Shown: positions 45,326 to 54,912, counted from the stretch's first letter. The stretch: DNA of 64,000 nucleotides from JBQTGK01 sp052400665 (GCA_052400665.1 JBQTGK010000003.1), one strand, 5' to 3'. The notes: generated by a model from the sequence alone, not told the origin. Program-made: numbers and translations.

Positions 45326-47478
45326 TGAAAAGATTTTTCCTTTTAAGCTATTTCTTAATCAATTGCGGCCTTGTATTGAGTTTGCAGGCACAGCAAAAAA
45401 AATTGTCGATGGAGGATGCTATCCTCGGACAATGGAGGCAATTTTATCCTGAAAACCTTTCTCAATTGTCGTGGAAAGGCGAAAGTAATGTAATTTCTTA
45501 TGCTACAGCTGAAGAAATTTTAGCTGCTGATCCAGGAAAAGAAGCCAAGGTAATATTTAGTTTGAGCGATTTGAATGAAATTCTAAAAACAGGAAATTGC
45601 AAAGAATTAAAACGTATTCCCAGATATACCTGGCTTAATAGTAATGTAATACAGTTATATGCAGGTAAGGAATTGCTTCAAATAGATATTGTTAATAAAA
45701 AGATAAAACTGAAACTTGATTTCAATTTTGAAGCCGAAAATAGTGAGTTTTGCCAGATTAATAATTCGTTTGCGTATACCCTTGAGAACAATTTATATAT
45801 CAGTAATAAAGATGGAGAAATTGCTGTTACAGATAGTAAGGATAAGAATATTGTAAATGGACAAACAGTTAGTAGAAGCGAGTACGGAATTAACGGAGGA
45901 ATTTTTTGGGGACCAAAGGGAAAACAGCTGGCTTTTTATCGTAAAGATGAAAGTAAAGTGAGTTCCTTTCCTTTAGTAGATATTAATACTCGAGTTGGGG
46001 AATTAAGAGAGATTAAATATCCAATGTGTGGAATGGAAAGTGAAATTGTAAGCTTAGGAGTTTATAATTTGGCTGCAAAATCTACCGTATGGATTAAACC
46101 TGACGATTTTGGTGATGATCAGTACCTAACGAATATTTCGTGGGGAGCAGAAGGGAATTACATTTATATTCAAGTGTTAAATCGTGCTTCTAACCATGCA
46201 AAATTGAATAAATACGATGCGAAAACGGGTGCATTTGTTAAAACCTTGTTTGAGGAAAAAGATAGCCGTTGGGTTGAGCCTTCGTATAAGTTAATATTCT
46301 TGAAAAATAAGCCGAATCAATTTATTTATCAAACCAATAATCGTGATGGATTTAATCATGCTTATTTGTATAATGTAGAAGGTAAATTGATTAAACAAAT
46401 TACTGCTGGAGATTGGGAAATAACTGAAGTTTTAGGTTTTGACAATGCGGAAAAGTACATGTTTTATATTTCGACTGAGGTAAGTCCGATTGACAGACAT
46501 GCGTATAAAGTGAATTTAAAATCAGGAAAACGCACGCGTTTAACTTTAGATGAAGGATATCACTCGGTAAAAGTTAGTGCCGATGGCAAATATATTCTGG
46601 ATACTTATAGCAGTCTTAATGTGCCTCGAAAAATTGCTGTTGCCGATACCAAAGGTAAAGTAATTAAGGAGCTCGTAAATGCTGAGAATAAGTTGAAAGA
46701 TTACAATTTGGGAGAGATTTTATTGGGTACAATTAAATCGGCCGATGAAAAAACCGACTTGTATTATAGAATGGTGAAACCAGCAAATTTCGATCCTAAT
46801 AAAAAATATCCTGTTGTAGTTTACGTATACGGAGGTCCGCATGCACAATTGGTAACTAACTCTTTTATGGGCGGTTGTCGTTTGTGGGAACAGTATATGG
46901 CTCAGAATGGTTATTTATTATACATATTAGATAACAGAGGTTCAGCCAATCGTGGAAAAGAGTTCGAAGCGGTTATTCATCGCCAATGTGGTCAGCCCGA
47001 AATGGCCGATCAAATGAAAGGAATTGAGTTTCTAAAATCATTAGCTTATGTCGATGCCGATAGAATTGGAGTTCATGGTTGGAGTTATGGAGGGTTTATG
47101 ACCATCTCTCTTATCACCAATTATCCGGATGTATTTAAAGTTGCTGTAGCTGGCGGCCCGGTAATAGACTGGAAATGGTACGAAGTAATGTATGGAGAGA
47201 GATATATGGATACTCCCGAAGAAAATCCTGAAGGATATGCGAAAGCCTCTTTAATTAGTAAGGCTAAAGATTTAAAAGGAAAACTATTAATTTGTCAGGG
47301 AGCTGTTGATAATACGGTACTGTGGCAGCATAGTTTAAACTTTATACGTGAATGTGTTAAGAATAATGTTCAGGTTGATTATTTCCCATATCCAAGAGCA
47401 GAGCATAATGTTCGAGGGCGAGATCGTATTCATCTGAAACAAAAGGTCAGCAATTATTTTGATGATTATTTAAAATAA
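45322..47478 (+). CDS. S9 family peptidase (DPP IV-like)
   Basis: The protein has 718 residues with a Sec signal peptide ending near LQAQQ (about residue 24). The N-terminal DPPIV beta-propeller spans about 60-480. The C-terminal hydrolase carries GWSYGGFM (nucleophile Ser), GAVDNTV (Asp) and RAEHNVRG (His). The family removes dipeptides, often X-Pro or X-Ala, from peptide N-termini in the periplasm. Two ATGs stand in tandem at 45322 and 45325, and either may be used. A terminator follows at 47493. Confidence 0.93.
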   Translation: MMKRFFLLSYFLINCGLVLSLQAQQKKLSMEDAILGQWRQFYPENLSQLSWKGESNVISYATAEEILAADPGKEAKVIFSLSDLNEILKTGNCKELKRIPRYTWLNSNVIQLYAGKELLQIDIVNKKIKLKLDFNFEAENSEFCQINNSFAYTLENNLYISNKDGEIAVTDSKDKNIVNGQTVSRSEYGINGGIFWGPKGKQLAFYRKDESKVSSFPLVDINTRVGELREIKYPMCGMESEIVSLGVYNLAAKSTVWIKPDDFGDDQYLTNISWGAEGNYIYIQVLNRASNHAKLNKYDAKTGAFVKTLFEEKDSRWVEPSYKLIFLKNKPNQFIYQTNNRDGFNHAYLYNVEGKLIKQITAGDWEITEVLGFDNAEKYMFYISTEVSPIDRHAYKVNLKSGKRTRLTLDEGYHSVKVSADGKYILDTYSSLNVPRKIAVADTKGKVIKELVNAENKLKDYNLGEILLGTIKSADEKTDLYYRMVKPANFDPNKKYPVVVYVYGGPHAQLVTNSFMGGCRLWEQYMAQNGYLLYILDNRGSANRGKEFEAVIHRQCGQPEMADQMKGIEFLKSLAYVDADRIGVHGWSYGGFMTISLITNYPDVFKVAVAGGPVIDWKWYEVMYGERYMDTPEENPEGYAKASLISKAKDLKGKLLICQGAVDNTVLWQHSLNFIRECVKNNVQVDYFPYPRAEHNVRGRDRIHLKQKVSNYFDDYLK

Positions 47479-47492
47479 AAGAATTAATTTTC

Positions 47493-47524
47493 GCCGGTTT
47501 CATTTTTTGGAACCGGCTTTTTTT
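47493..47524 (+). terminator. Terminator between the S9 peptidase and MATE genes
   Basis: GCCGGTTTC and GGAACCGGC form a GC-rich stem with a T-rich loop, followed by seven Ts. It shows that the MATE gene cannot start at the TTG at 47507. Confidence 0.9.
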
Positions 47525-47545
47525 ATTCTTACTACTATTATTATT

Positions 47546-48877
47546 GTGAAAATACAGACTAATTATTCTAATATCTGGAAAATAGCTTATCCTATTATTT
47601 TGGGTAGTATTGCTCAAAATATAATAGCTTTAACAGATACTGCTTTTTTGGGACACCTAAGCGAAACGGCCTTAGGCGCAGCCGCTATTGCTACAATTTT
47701 TTATTTTGCAGTAATAATGTTAGGCTGGGGTTTTGGTTTGGGTGTGCAAATTGTAATTGCGCGAAGGTATGGCGAAGGAAACTACAAGTTGGTGGGGAAA
47801 ACTTTCGATCATGCTTTCTATTTTTTGGTGGCTTTATCGATTCTTCTTTTAGGATTTATGGAAATTCTGTCGCCGCCAATTTTAAAAACTATTGTAAAAT
47901 CGGACGCTATTTTTCAGGCTAGTAACGAGTATATTTCTGTACGAGCATGGGGAATTCTTTTTGCATGTATCAACCTTTTATTTCGTGCATTTTATATAGG
48001 AATTGCTAAAACAAAAATTATTAGCTGGAGCACAGCTTTTATGGCAATTATTAATATATTTTTCGATTATACCTTAATTTTTGGTGAGTTGGGTATGCCC
48101 GAAATGGGAATAAAAGGGGCAGCATTGGCTTCTGTAATCGCAGAAGCATCGGTTTTGGTGTTTTTTATTGTTTATACACTACGTAAAACTCCAATCGATA
48201 AATACAATTTGTTTGCATTTTCATATATTGATAAAGATCTGTATTGTAGATTATTAAAAGTTTCGTTTCCAATGATGATTCAGAATTTTTTATCCTTATC
48301 CTGCTGGTTTATTTTCTTTTTATTGGTCGAGAAAATGGGAGAGAGAGAGTTGGCAATCTCTAATATCATAAGAAGCATATATGTATTGATAATGGTTCCT
48401 GTTTGGGCTTTTGCTTCGGCAGCGAATACTTTGGTTAGTCAGGTAATAGGCGAAGGGCATGTAAAAGAAGTGTTACCAGTTATTTATAGAACTGTAAAAC
48501 TATCATTTGTATGTGTTTTAGTGCTGGTAGGAATAAGTATGATTAATCCAGAACTTGTTATTTCTATTTATACAGAAGAGGCTGGTTTAATAGCAGATAC
48601 AAAACCAGTATTGTATGTAATTTTTGGTGCTGCCTTACTGTTTCCAATAGGCATAACTTTATTTCAGGGAGTTTCAGGAACAGGAAATACTTTTCATGCT
48701 ATGTTATTGGAAATTCTGGTTTTAACTTTTTATTTAGTAGGTGTTTATATGCTTATTCAGGTTTTTCGTTTACCAATTTCAGGGGTGTGGATTTCGGAAT
48801 ATTTTTATGCAGGTTTTCTTGCGCTTGCTTCCTGGCTTTACCTTCGGTTTGTGAACTGGAAAGAGAGTAAAATTTAA
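47546..48877 (+). CDS. MATE family efflux transporter
   Basis: The protein has 443 residues from the GTG at 47546. The frame-compatible TTG at 47507 lies inside a terminator hairpin and is rejected. Twelve membrane helices are predicted. The N-terminal half has the MATE pattern IAYPIILGSIAQNIIALTDTAFLGHLSE, and the second half repeats it around MIQNFLSLSCWF. It should export cationic drugs or metabolites with Na+ or H+ coupling across the inner membrane. The GTG start and lack of a ribosome site suggest modest expression. Confidence 0.92.
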   Translation: MKIQTNYSNIWKIAYPIILGSIAQNIIALTDTAFLGHLSETALGAAAIATIFYFAVIMLGWGFGLGVQIVIARRYGEGNYKLVGKTFDHAFYFLVALSILLLGFMEILSPPILKTIVKSDAIFQASNEYISVRAWGILFACINLLFRAFYIGIAKTKIISWSTAFMAIINIFFDYTLIFGELGMPEMGIKGAALASVIAEASVLVFFIVYTLRKTPIDKYNLFAFSYIDKDLYCRLLKVSFPMMIQNFLSLSCWFIFFLLVEKMGERELAISNIIRSIYVLIMVPVWAFASAANTLVSQVIGEGHVKEVLPVIYRTVKLSFVCVLVLVGISMINPELVISIYTEEAGLIADTKPVLYVIFGAALLFPIGITLFQGVSGTGNTFHAMLLEILVLTFYLVGVYMLIQVFRLPISGVWISEYFYAGFLALASWLYLRFVNWKESKI

Positions 48878-48899
48878 AAGTAATTTGTTTGATTCAAAT

Positions 48900-50867
48900 T
48901 TATTCGAAGGTAATAGTTTCTGGTTGACCTACTTTAAAATCATTAAATTTAGGACGTTCCTCGCCCGATAAACGAAATCCTGCAGAACTAAAATCGCTGG
49001 GAGCATTTGGGTATAATGCAAATCGGATTTGTATGGTTTTAAAAACAAGGTTTTCGTTGTGTAATCGTACACCAAGACCTAAGCCGTAGTAGTAATTTTC
49101 TTTAAAAATATTTTTTTTATTACTTCCAATAATTCCCATATCAGCGAAACTGTAAAATGCGAATTTAAAACCGCCCAGCATATATGGTGTAAATGCAACT
49201 GTTTCCAGATTTAAACTAATTTTTTGAGTTCCGCTAACCTCTTCACTTTTAAAGCCACGAATACCATATTTATTATTAATAGTTATGAACTCTTCCGGAA
49301 ATCGTCGTATACCAAGGGTGTATTTTAGGCTGCCAAAATTACGAAATCGCAAAGTGCCTAATTTTCGTATGCGGCTAAAAAAATTAGACTGAGCAATTAA
49401 TGTACCCTGTTCAAATCTTTTGGAATTAAAAAAACCACCTATGGCAATCCGATTAAAAAGATAACTTTTTGTTTTGCGAACATAACTGGCTTTTTGCATA
49501 TCAAAACCTAAATAAAAACGGTGCGAGTATTCACGATCTTCGTAACCTAAGTTCATTTGTGTTAAAAAGCCATAGGGAATATCCTCGGTTCTACCAAAAT
49601 TGTAAATTAAATTACTTTTATAGTACTGAATCTGACTAATGCTTAATCCTGATAAGTAAAGAATATTATTGTGAAAGAATTGATTTAATTCTGGTCCTGT
49701 TTCTGGTCTTTTGAAAAATTTTCGACTAGAAATTCGTCCTGTTACAAATATTCGTCTTCTGGCAAACAGGTTTTTAGAGTCTAATTTGTAAGCCCTTCCG
49801 TACCAGATGTTTCCATAATTAAAATCCAGTGGTATTTCATTTAATATGGGATCGTCGTCCATAATCTCTTGCGATTTCATGGTTTTGGAAAGACTAAAAC
49901 CTCCTGCTCTTTTGGTGTTGTAGGTTTCAAATTCTCTTTCAAAATCAATACCAACAACAGCTTTCTCGTAGGTGTTTTCGTAGGTAAAAGTCGCATCGAT
50001 ATACGATCTTTTTATATTCCTGATTTTATACATTCCAGAGTATCCGAATCTTTGATTTTCGTTTGATTCGTAATGAAATGTATTACTAAATTCATGACCA
50101 ATTCCATATAAATTTCGGCTGTAAAATTCAAATTCTGTTGATAGATCGGAGCCAACATCTAAATCGATACCCCAGGAAAACTGATCTTTAACCCATAATT
50201 GAAGATCAACAAATTTATTTGATCCCGGAACAGGGATAACCCTAAAATAGGCATCCTTAATATAGTCTAGCTGACGTATTAGTCGTTCGTTATCGGCCAA
50301 TTGATATGCGTCTAGTTTATCTCCTGCATTAATACGTAATAAACGTTTTAAATGGCCGCGTCGGCTTGTGTGATGTAATTTATTTCCTGTTGTTTCTATC
50401 CAGCTAGTGGCAACTTTTGTTGTATCGTACAAACTCGAACCAAAAGGTTCCAATACTCTTACTTCTATATTTCGTATGGTTCTGTTCTGATAAATAACAA
50501 AAGCAGTTTCGCTTCGTTCGGTTTTAATTGTGTCGGTAGGCGACATTTTATCCGGAGCAACGAAAAATAGTTTGTAAAGTTCTTTGGTAAACTTTCGTTT
50601 ATAGGCTCTTCTTTTTATGGCATGATAGAATTTACTGCCACTTTTTTGTTCGTGTTTATTTTTTTCATGAACCGTATCCATTAAAAAAATAATAGTATCG
50701 CGCGAAATTATAATGGTACTGTCCTGCAAATGGCTCTTGGGCTTAGGTGAAAAAAGGGTGTCGGAAATTACTTGTTGCCCGTTTGCAATAATTGAGTTTC
50801 CGATAAAAAGAACCAGCAGAATATTATATGTTAAGAAAGTACGAATAAGGCCTGTTTTTATTGTCAA
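48900..50867 (-). CDS. POTRA/beta-barrel outer-membrane protein (BamA/TamA superfamily)
   Basis: The protein has 655 residues. A Sec signal ends near ANGQQ (about residue 31). A basic linker precedes one or two POTRA-like repeats (about 125-235, including RNIEVRVLEPFGSSLYD and NERLIRQLDYIKDAYFRV). The remainder is a beta-barrel of alternating aromatic strands, ending in RFALYPNAPSDFSSAGFRLSG. It is shorter than BamA and stands alone, so it is probably an accessory Omp85-type protein rather than the essential BamA. A TATCTTTG -7 box lies at 50890-50883. Confidence 0.78.
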   Translation of the reverse strand: MTIKTGLIRTFLTYNILLVLFIGNSIIANGQQVISDTLFSPKPKSHLQDSTIIISRDTIIFLMDTVHEKNKHEQKSGSKFYHAIKRRAYKRKFTKELYKLFFVAPDKMSPTDTIKTERSETAFVIYQNRTIRNIEVRVLEPFGSSLYDTTKVATSWIETTGNKLHHTSRRGHLKRLLRINAGDKLDAYQLADNERLIRQLDYIKDAYFRVIPVPGSNKFVDLQLWVKDQFSWGIDLDVGSDLSTEFEFYSRNLYGIGHEFSNTFHYESNENQRFGYSGMYKIRNIKRSYIDATFTYENTYEKAVVGIDFEREFETYNTKRAGGFSLSKTMKSQEIMDDDPILNEIPLDFNYGNIWYGRAYKLDSKNLFARRRIFVTGRISSRKFFKRPETGPELNQFFHNNILYLSGLSISQIQYYKSNLIYNFGRTEDIPYGFLTQMNLGYEDREYSHRFYLGFDMQKASYVRKTKSYLFNRIAIGGFFNSKRFEQGTLIAQSNFFSRIRKLGTLRFRNFGSLKYTLGIRRFPEEFITINNKYGIRGFKSEEVSGTQKISLNLETVAFTPYMLGGFKFAFYSFADMGIIGSNKKNIFKENYYYGLGLGVRLHNENLVFKTIQIRFALYPNAPSDFSSAGFRLSGEERPKFNDFKVGQPETITFE

Positions 50868-50882
50868 TTACTATTCTTATAT

Positions 50883-50890
50883 CAAAGATA
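50883..50890 (-). promoter_or_regulatory. Putative -7 box of the POTRA/barrel gene
   Basis: TATCTTTG on the minus strand matches the consensus and ends 16 bases before the start codon. No -33 match is seen at the usual distance. Confidence 0.45.
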
Positions 50891-50946
50891 AATAAATTGA
50901 GCTTGCGCTGAACATTTAACAAGAATTGTACCTTTCTTAACTTAAA

Positions 50947-51411
50947 TTAATGAGAATTATTTTTGTCTATTTCAGATAATTTTTGGGAAATCTGTTTGAT
51001 TTGCTTCTTTGGCCATTTCCATTTTCCGTCTTTGCGGATTTCTCCAGAAAGAATTTTGCCTTTAAAAATTTCCAGTGTTTCGGTTGCTGCACCAAAACCA
51101 AAACGTTTCATGCTTAATTTACCAATTAGTTTTGAGTATGGAATTCGCTCTTTTCCTTTAAAAAAAATTAGATAATAATAGGAAAGTATGAGCTCTTTGT
51201 TCTCATTATCAAATTTTAATTTAATAATAATTCGATTACGTTTTAGGAGCAAAAGCAGAATGTACATGAAAAATACAGCTGTAAAATATACAAGGTTTAA
51301 CCCCACAAAAAACAAAAGAATTATTACAAGAAGTCCCAATAAAGAGAGTTCTTTCCTTATTCTTTTCTCAAGAGGATAATTAGAAGGGGATAATTCGAAA
51401 TTTTCCATCAA
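50947..51411 (-). CDS. Small membrane protein with C-terminal PH-like region
   Basis: The protein has 154 residues. Two close membrane helices lie at about 25-42 and 43-62. They are followed by a soluble beta-rich part (IKLKFDNENKELILSYYYLIFF) and a basic helical end, a layout like bacterial PH-domain or YcxB-type proteins. Two ATGs stand in tandem at 51411 and 51408. The gene is divergent from blaI, with 150 bases between starts. The function is unknown. Confidence 0.6.
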   Translation of the reverse strand: MMENFELSPSNYPLEKRIRKELSLLGLLVIILLFFVGLNLVYFTAVFFMYILLLLLKRNRIIIKLKFDNENKELILSYYYLIFFKGKERIPYSKLIGKLSMKRFGFGAATETLEIFKGKILSGEIRKDGKWKWPKKQIKQISQKLSEIDKNNSH

Positions 51412-51478
51412 TTAATTTTTTGCATAGTTAACAAAAACGGTAGCATTATTCAAACTTGTAATCTGAAATAAAATTATC

Positions 51479-51536
51479 TACTAAGTTTTTAGTAATAATA
51501 TTTGTCTACTAAAAAATTAGTACTAAGTTTGTAGTA
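51479..51536. promoter_or_regulatory. Three BlaI-type operators
   Basis: Three 16-base palindromes TACTAA-N4-TTAGTA occur at 51479-51494, 51507-51522 and 51521-51536. The last has one mismatch and shares two bases with the second. Centre spacings are 28 and 14. The second lies inside the spacer of the blaI promoter and the third covers its -7 box. This is the layout expected for BlaI/MecI-type autorepression. Confidence 0.8.
51501..51531 (+). promoter_or_regulatory. blaI promoter, exact consensus
   Basis: TTTG (51501-51504), exactly 19 bases and TAAGTTTG (51524-51531) match TTTG-N19-TAnnTTTG. The box ends 30 bases before the blaI ATG. Confidence 0.82.
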
Positions 51537-51561
51537 GATTAATCTTAAAGTAAAGTTCGAA

Positions 51562-51933
51562 ATGAAGGAATTAACAAAAGCAGAAGAACAGGTAATGCAA
51601 ATTGTGTGGCAGTTGGAAAAGGCAAGTGTTAGAGAGGTTGTAGCACAATTTTCTAATCCAAAACCTGCATATACAACAGTGGCAACGGTAATGAATACTC
51701 TTGAAAAGAAAGGATTTGTTAATAAAATTCCGGCTGGAAAATCGCATTTGTTCACTGTAAAAATTCTTAAAGATGATTATTCTGGATTTAAAGCAGGAGC
51801 TTTGGTTACCAACTATTTTAACGGATCGTTTTCGAGAATGGCATCTTTTTTTGCCAAAGATAATAAGCTAAGCATTCAGGAGTTGGAAGAGATGATTGAA
51901 ATAGCAAAGCGACAAATTGAAAAGGAGAAATAA
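51562..51933 (+). CDS. BlaI/MecI/CopY-family transcriptional repressor
   Basis: The protein has 123 residues, the usual BlaI length. The N-terminal winged helix starts KELTKAEEQVMQIVWQLEKASVREVV, with recognition segment PAYTTVATVMNTLEKKGFV. A dimerisation helix follows, and the end is lysine-rich. It binds palindromic TAnnA-type operators and is inactivated by proteolysis triggered by its partner M56 peptidase. That gene begins two bases downstream. Three matching operators cover its own promoter, so autoregulation is very likely. Confidence 0.94.
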   Translation: MKELTKAEEQVMQIVWQLEKASVREVVAQFSNPKPAYTTVATVMNTLEKKGFVNKIPAGKSHLFTVKILKDDYSGFKAGALVTNYFNGSFSRMASFFAKDNKLSIQELEEMIEIAKRQIEKEK

Positions 51934-51935
51934 AT

Positions 51936-54260
51936 ATGGCAGCTTTATCGGAATATTTTGTTCAGTCATCAGCAATATTAGCTCTATTTTACATGATATA
52001 CTTTTTGTTTCTGCGAAATGAAAGGTTCTTTGTTGAGATACGAGCTTACTTAATGCTGAGTATGCTATTATCTATATTCCTGCCATTTGTAAAAATTCCT
52101 TATACGGTAATTGTCGAAGCAGTAAGTTCTCAGGTTCAGGTTGAAATGGGACCATTATTATCAGGAATAGTTAAAACCGAATTGGTGCAAAATAGTTTTT
52201 TTACAGTTTCTAATTTGATTTTACTATCCTATTTGGCAGTAGCTACTGTCTTACTGATTTTTAGTATGATAAAAATCAGTAAGATTTATAGATTAATATT
52301 GGGAAAAAAATACAAGCAGGTAGATAAATTTAAAGTAATTGTGCTCGAAAAAGAAATTCCTGCTTTTACCTTTTTTGGATATATTGTAATTAGTAGAGAG
52401 GAGTTTACCAACGAATCTTATAGAAATATATTGGCTCACGAAAAAGTACATGCTCAGCAAAAGCATTGGATCGATCTGCTTTTTGTTGAATTGATGACCA
52501 TTGTTTTTTGGTTCAATCCATTTGTATGGCTTTTTCAACTAGCCATAAAACAAACGCATGAATTATTGGCTGATGACGGAGTAATATCGCGCGGCTTTAA
52601 TATTGGACAATATCAGGCGCAATTAATTAATCAACTGATGGGAGCCGAAGTTGTTGGCTTAGCAAACAACTTTAATTATTCCATTAATAAAAAACGAATG
52701 ATTATGATGTCGAAAGATAAAAGCCATGGAAACAGACGCTATAAATTGCTATTAATGGTACCAGCTATATTATTGGTAATAGGTTTTAATATTCAGATTA
52801 TTGAGGTTCAGGCAAAGGGAGTTGAGCCTGTTGTATTGCAGAAAAATGAGGATGTAACAATTGCAGGTGTAGTTATTGCTGAAGATAATAAACCAATGCC
52901 AGGAGTGGCAGTTCTTGTGGAAAACTCTACTCTTGGAACTGTGACTGATATTTATGGAAAATTTGAATTGCAAGTAGCAAAAGATGCTAATCTAATGATT
53001 TCATTTATTGGCATGGAAACTAGAAAAATGGCAGTCGAAGATTTTATTTTAAATGGAAAGATAAAAGAGAATTACTTTCTGAAAATAAAATTAAAGGCTG
53101 ATAAAGGAAATAATACGGCTAAAAGCAGTAGGATAACAAAAGACTTAAACAGAAAACATAGTTCTGCTGAGGGTGAAATATTCGTAATCGTAGAACAAAT
53201 GCCCGAGTATCCTGGTGGTCAAGATGCTTTAAGAGAGTACTTTAAAAAATCAACAAATTATCCTAAATCTGCTAAAGAGAATGGAGTTAAAGGTCGTGTT
53301 TATGTAACTTTTGTTATTGATAAAGAAGGAAATGTAACAAAAGCCCGAGTGGTGAGAGGTGTAAATCAAGATTTTGATAAAGAAGCGCTTCGTGTTGTTA
53401 AGGCAATGCCAAAATGGGTACCAGGTCGACAAAGAGGTGAGAAAGTGAATGTTTCCTATACGGTTCCAATTAACTTTGGTTTAAAAGATGGTGAAGGGTA
53501 TGGTGAGGTTGAGAAGGTGCAGTTTAAAAAAGGGATAAGTGTAAAAGTAGGAGATGCATTTACTAGCGTTGATGAAATGCCAATATTCCCTGGAGGACAA
53601 TTGGAATTGCAAAAGTTTATTGCCCGAACTGTTAAATATCCCGAAGAGGCACAGAAAAAAGGTGAAACAGGTAGAGTTTTCGTGACTTTTATAGTCAATA
53701 AATTGGGTGTTGTAGATAGTGCTCGTATTGTTCGTGGTGTCAGTCCATCTATAGATGCCGAAGCGCTTCGTGTAGTTAAAGCTATGCCTAAATGGAAGCC
53801 TGGAAAAATGAAAGGTGAGCCTGTGAATGTTGTTTATACTGTACCCATTAATTTTGAACTACAGAAAGATCAGGGAATTATTATAATTGATAAGCTTGAA
53901 TCTGATTCTTTGTCAAACAATATTGAAAAAAAACAGAAAAAAGGTGAAGAAACTGTTTTTGTTATTGTAGAGGAAATGCCAGAGTATCCGGGAGGACATA
54001 AAAAATTGAAAAAATTCATCGAAAAAAAGGTGAAGGCTCTGGATTCAAAATATTTAACCGGTACAAGATGTTTTGTAAGCTTTGTGGTAAATAAAAAAGG
54101 TGAAGTTGTAAAGGCTAAAGTGACACGAGGAACAAGAAATAAGGAGATAGATGCCATTGCTTTGCGGATTGTAAATAGTTTGCCAATATGGAAGCCAGGT
54201 AAGCAAAGTGGACAAAAAGTTAGTGTTTCTTATACTGTTCCTATTTATTTTAAGGCATAA
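51936..54260 (+). CDS. M56 (BlaR1-like) peptidase with three TonB C-terminal repeats
   Basis: The protein has 774 residues. Four membrane helices in the first 290 residues surround the zinc motif LAHEKVHAQQ (His168, Glu169, His172). One carboxypeptidase-regulatory-like beta domain follows (about 300-370). The rest is three copies of a TonB C-terminal-like domain, each with a PxFPGG or PEYPGG start and a W-x-PG-x-x-x-G-x-x-V end. The peptidase probably senses envelope conditions and releases BlaI repression. The TonB-like repeats face the periplasm and could bind outer-membrane TonB boxes or envelope ligands. A homologue lies at the right window edge. Confidence 0.88.
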   Translation: MAALSEYFVQSSAILALFYMIYFLFLRNERFFVEIRAYLMLSMLLSIFLPFVKIPYTVIVEAVSSQVQVEMGPLLSGIVKTELVQNSFFTVSNLILLSYLAVATVLLIFSMIKISKIYRLILGKKYKQVDKFKVIVLEKEIPAFTFFGYIVISREEFTNESYRNILAHEKVHAQQKHWIDLLFVELMTIVFWFNPFVWLFQLAIKQTHELLADDGVISRGFNIGQYQAQLINQLMGAEVVGLANNFNYSINKKRMIMMSKDKSHGNRRYKLLLMVPAILLVIGFNIQIIEVQAKGVEPVVLQKNEDVTIAGVVIAEDNKPMPGVAVLVENSTLGTVTDIYGKFELQVAKDANLMISFIGMETRKMAVEDFILNGKIKENYFLKIKLKADKGNNTAKSSRITKDLNRKHSSAEGEIFVIVEQMPEYPGGQDALREYFKKSTNYPKSAKENGVKGRVYVTFVIDKEGNVTKARVVRGVNQDFDKEALRVVKAMPKWVPGRQRGEKVNVSYTVPINFGLKDGEGYGEVEKVQFKKGISVKVGDAFTSVDEMPIFPGGQLELQKFIARTVKYPEEAQKKGETGRVFVTFIVNKLGVVDSARIVRGVSPSIDAEALRVVKAMPKWKPGKMKGEPVNVVYTVPINFELQKDQGIIIIDKLESDSLSNNIEKKQKKGEETVFVIVEEMPEYPGGHKKLKKFIEKKVKALDSKYLTGTRCFVSFVVNKKGEVVKAKVTRGTRNKEIDAIALRIVNSLPIWKPGKQSGQKVSVSYTVPIYFKA
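53175..54257 (+). repeat. Three in-frame TonB C-terminal repeats
   Basis: Three copies of about 100 codons start near 53175, 53555 and 53955. Shared residues include the PGG near the start, GRVYVTFVI or CFVSFVV, DKEALRVVKAMP or its variant, and W-x-PG. Copies 1 and 2 are closest to each other. The third has more lysine and differs at ALDSKYLTG. Confidence 0.8.
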
Positions 54261-54283
54261 TAAAAATAGAAGAGAATAGGGTG

Positions 54284-54310
54284 CCCCAAACTTATAGTTT
54301 GGGGTTTTTT
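54284..54310. terminator. Terminator between the M56 and tag genes
   Basis: CCCCAAAC and GTTTGGGG form an eight-pair stem followed by six Ts. It separates convergent genes. Confidence 0.85.
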
Positions 54311-54896
54311 ATACCTCATCATGTCTAAAACAATCCGTAGTATGATCGTTTACCATACCTGTTGCCTGCATAAAAGCATAGCAGATGGTTGGGCCTACAA
54401 ATTTGAATCCTCGTTTTTTTAAGGATTTGCTCATTGCTGTAGCTTCATCGGTAAATGCAGGTACTTCGGATAATGATTTCCATGAGTTTTTAATGGTTTT
54501 ACCCTTTGTAAAACTCCAGATATATTTATCGAAACTGCCATATTCTTTTTGAACCTCAAGAAATGCCTTTGCGTTTTTAATGGCCGAATTAATTTTTAAT
54601 TTATTGCGAATAATTCCTTCGTTTTGTAGAAGTTCTTCAACTTTTTCCTGCGTGTAATTTACAATAATATTAGGATCGAAATTATCGAATGCCTTACGGT
54701 AGTTTTCACGTTTGTGCAAAATGGTAATCCAGCTTAGGCCAGCCTGAGCTCCTTCCAGAATCAAAAATTCGAACAGCATTTGGTCATCATGTAATGGTAC
54801 TCCCCACTCATTATCATGATAATCGCAGTAAAGTAGATCGTTACCGGCCCAGTTGCATCGTGTTTTTTGTTGCATATTTTTGTTCGATTCTTGCAT
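54309..54896 (-). CDS. tag: DNA-3-methyladenine glycosylase I
   Basis: The protein has 195 residues from the ATG at 54896. A second ATG at 54875 starts closer to the conserved CNWAGNDLLYCDYHDNEWG. Zinc-binding cysteines and histidines at both ends (Cys in CNW, His in YHDNEWG, and HTTDCFRH near the C-terminus) match Tag. FLILEGAQAGLSW is also diagnostic. It removes 3-methyladenine from alkylated DNA. It lies 16 bases after the DUF3307 gene and is probably the third gene of the satD operon, an unexpected partner. Confidence 0.94.
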   Translation of the reverse strand: MQESNKNMQQKTRCNWAGNDLLYCDYHDNEWGVPLHDDQMLFEFLILEGAQAGLSWITILHKRENYRKAFDNFDPNIIVNYTQEKVEELLQNEGIIRNKLKINSAIKNAKAFLEVQKEYGSFDKYIWSFTKGKTIKNSWKSLSEVPAFTDEATAMSKSLKKRGFKFVGPTICYAFMQATGMVNDHTTDCFRHDEV

Positions 54897-54912
54897 GCTA
54901 TAGTGCTGTTAT

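Noticed and set aside
47507..47545. Upstream TTG start for the MATE transporter
   Set aside because: It lies within the stem-loop and T-run of the terminator of the preceding gene; the GTG at 47546 leads straight into the first helix region.
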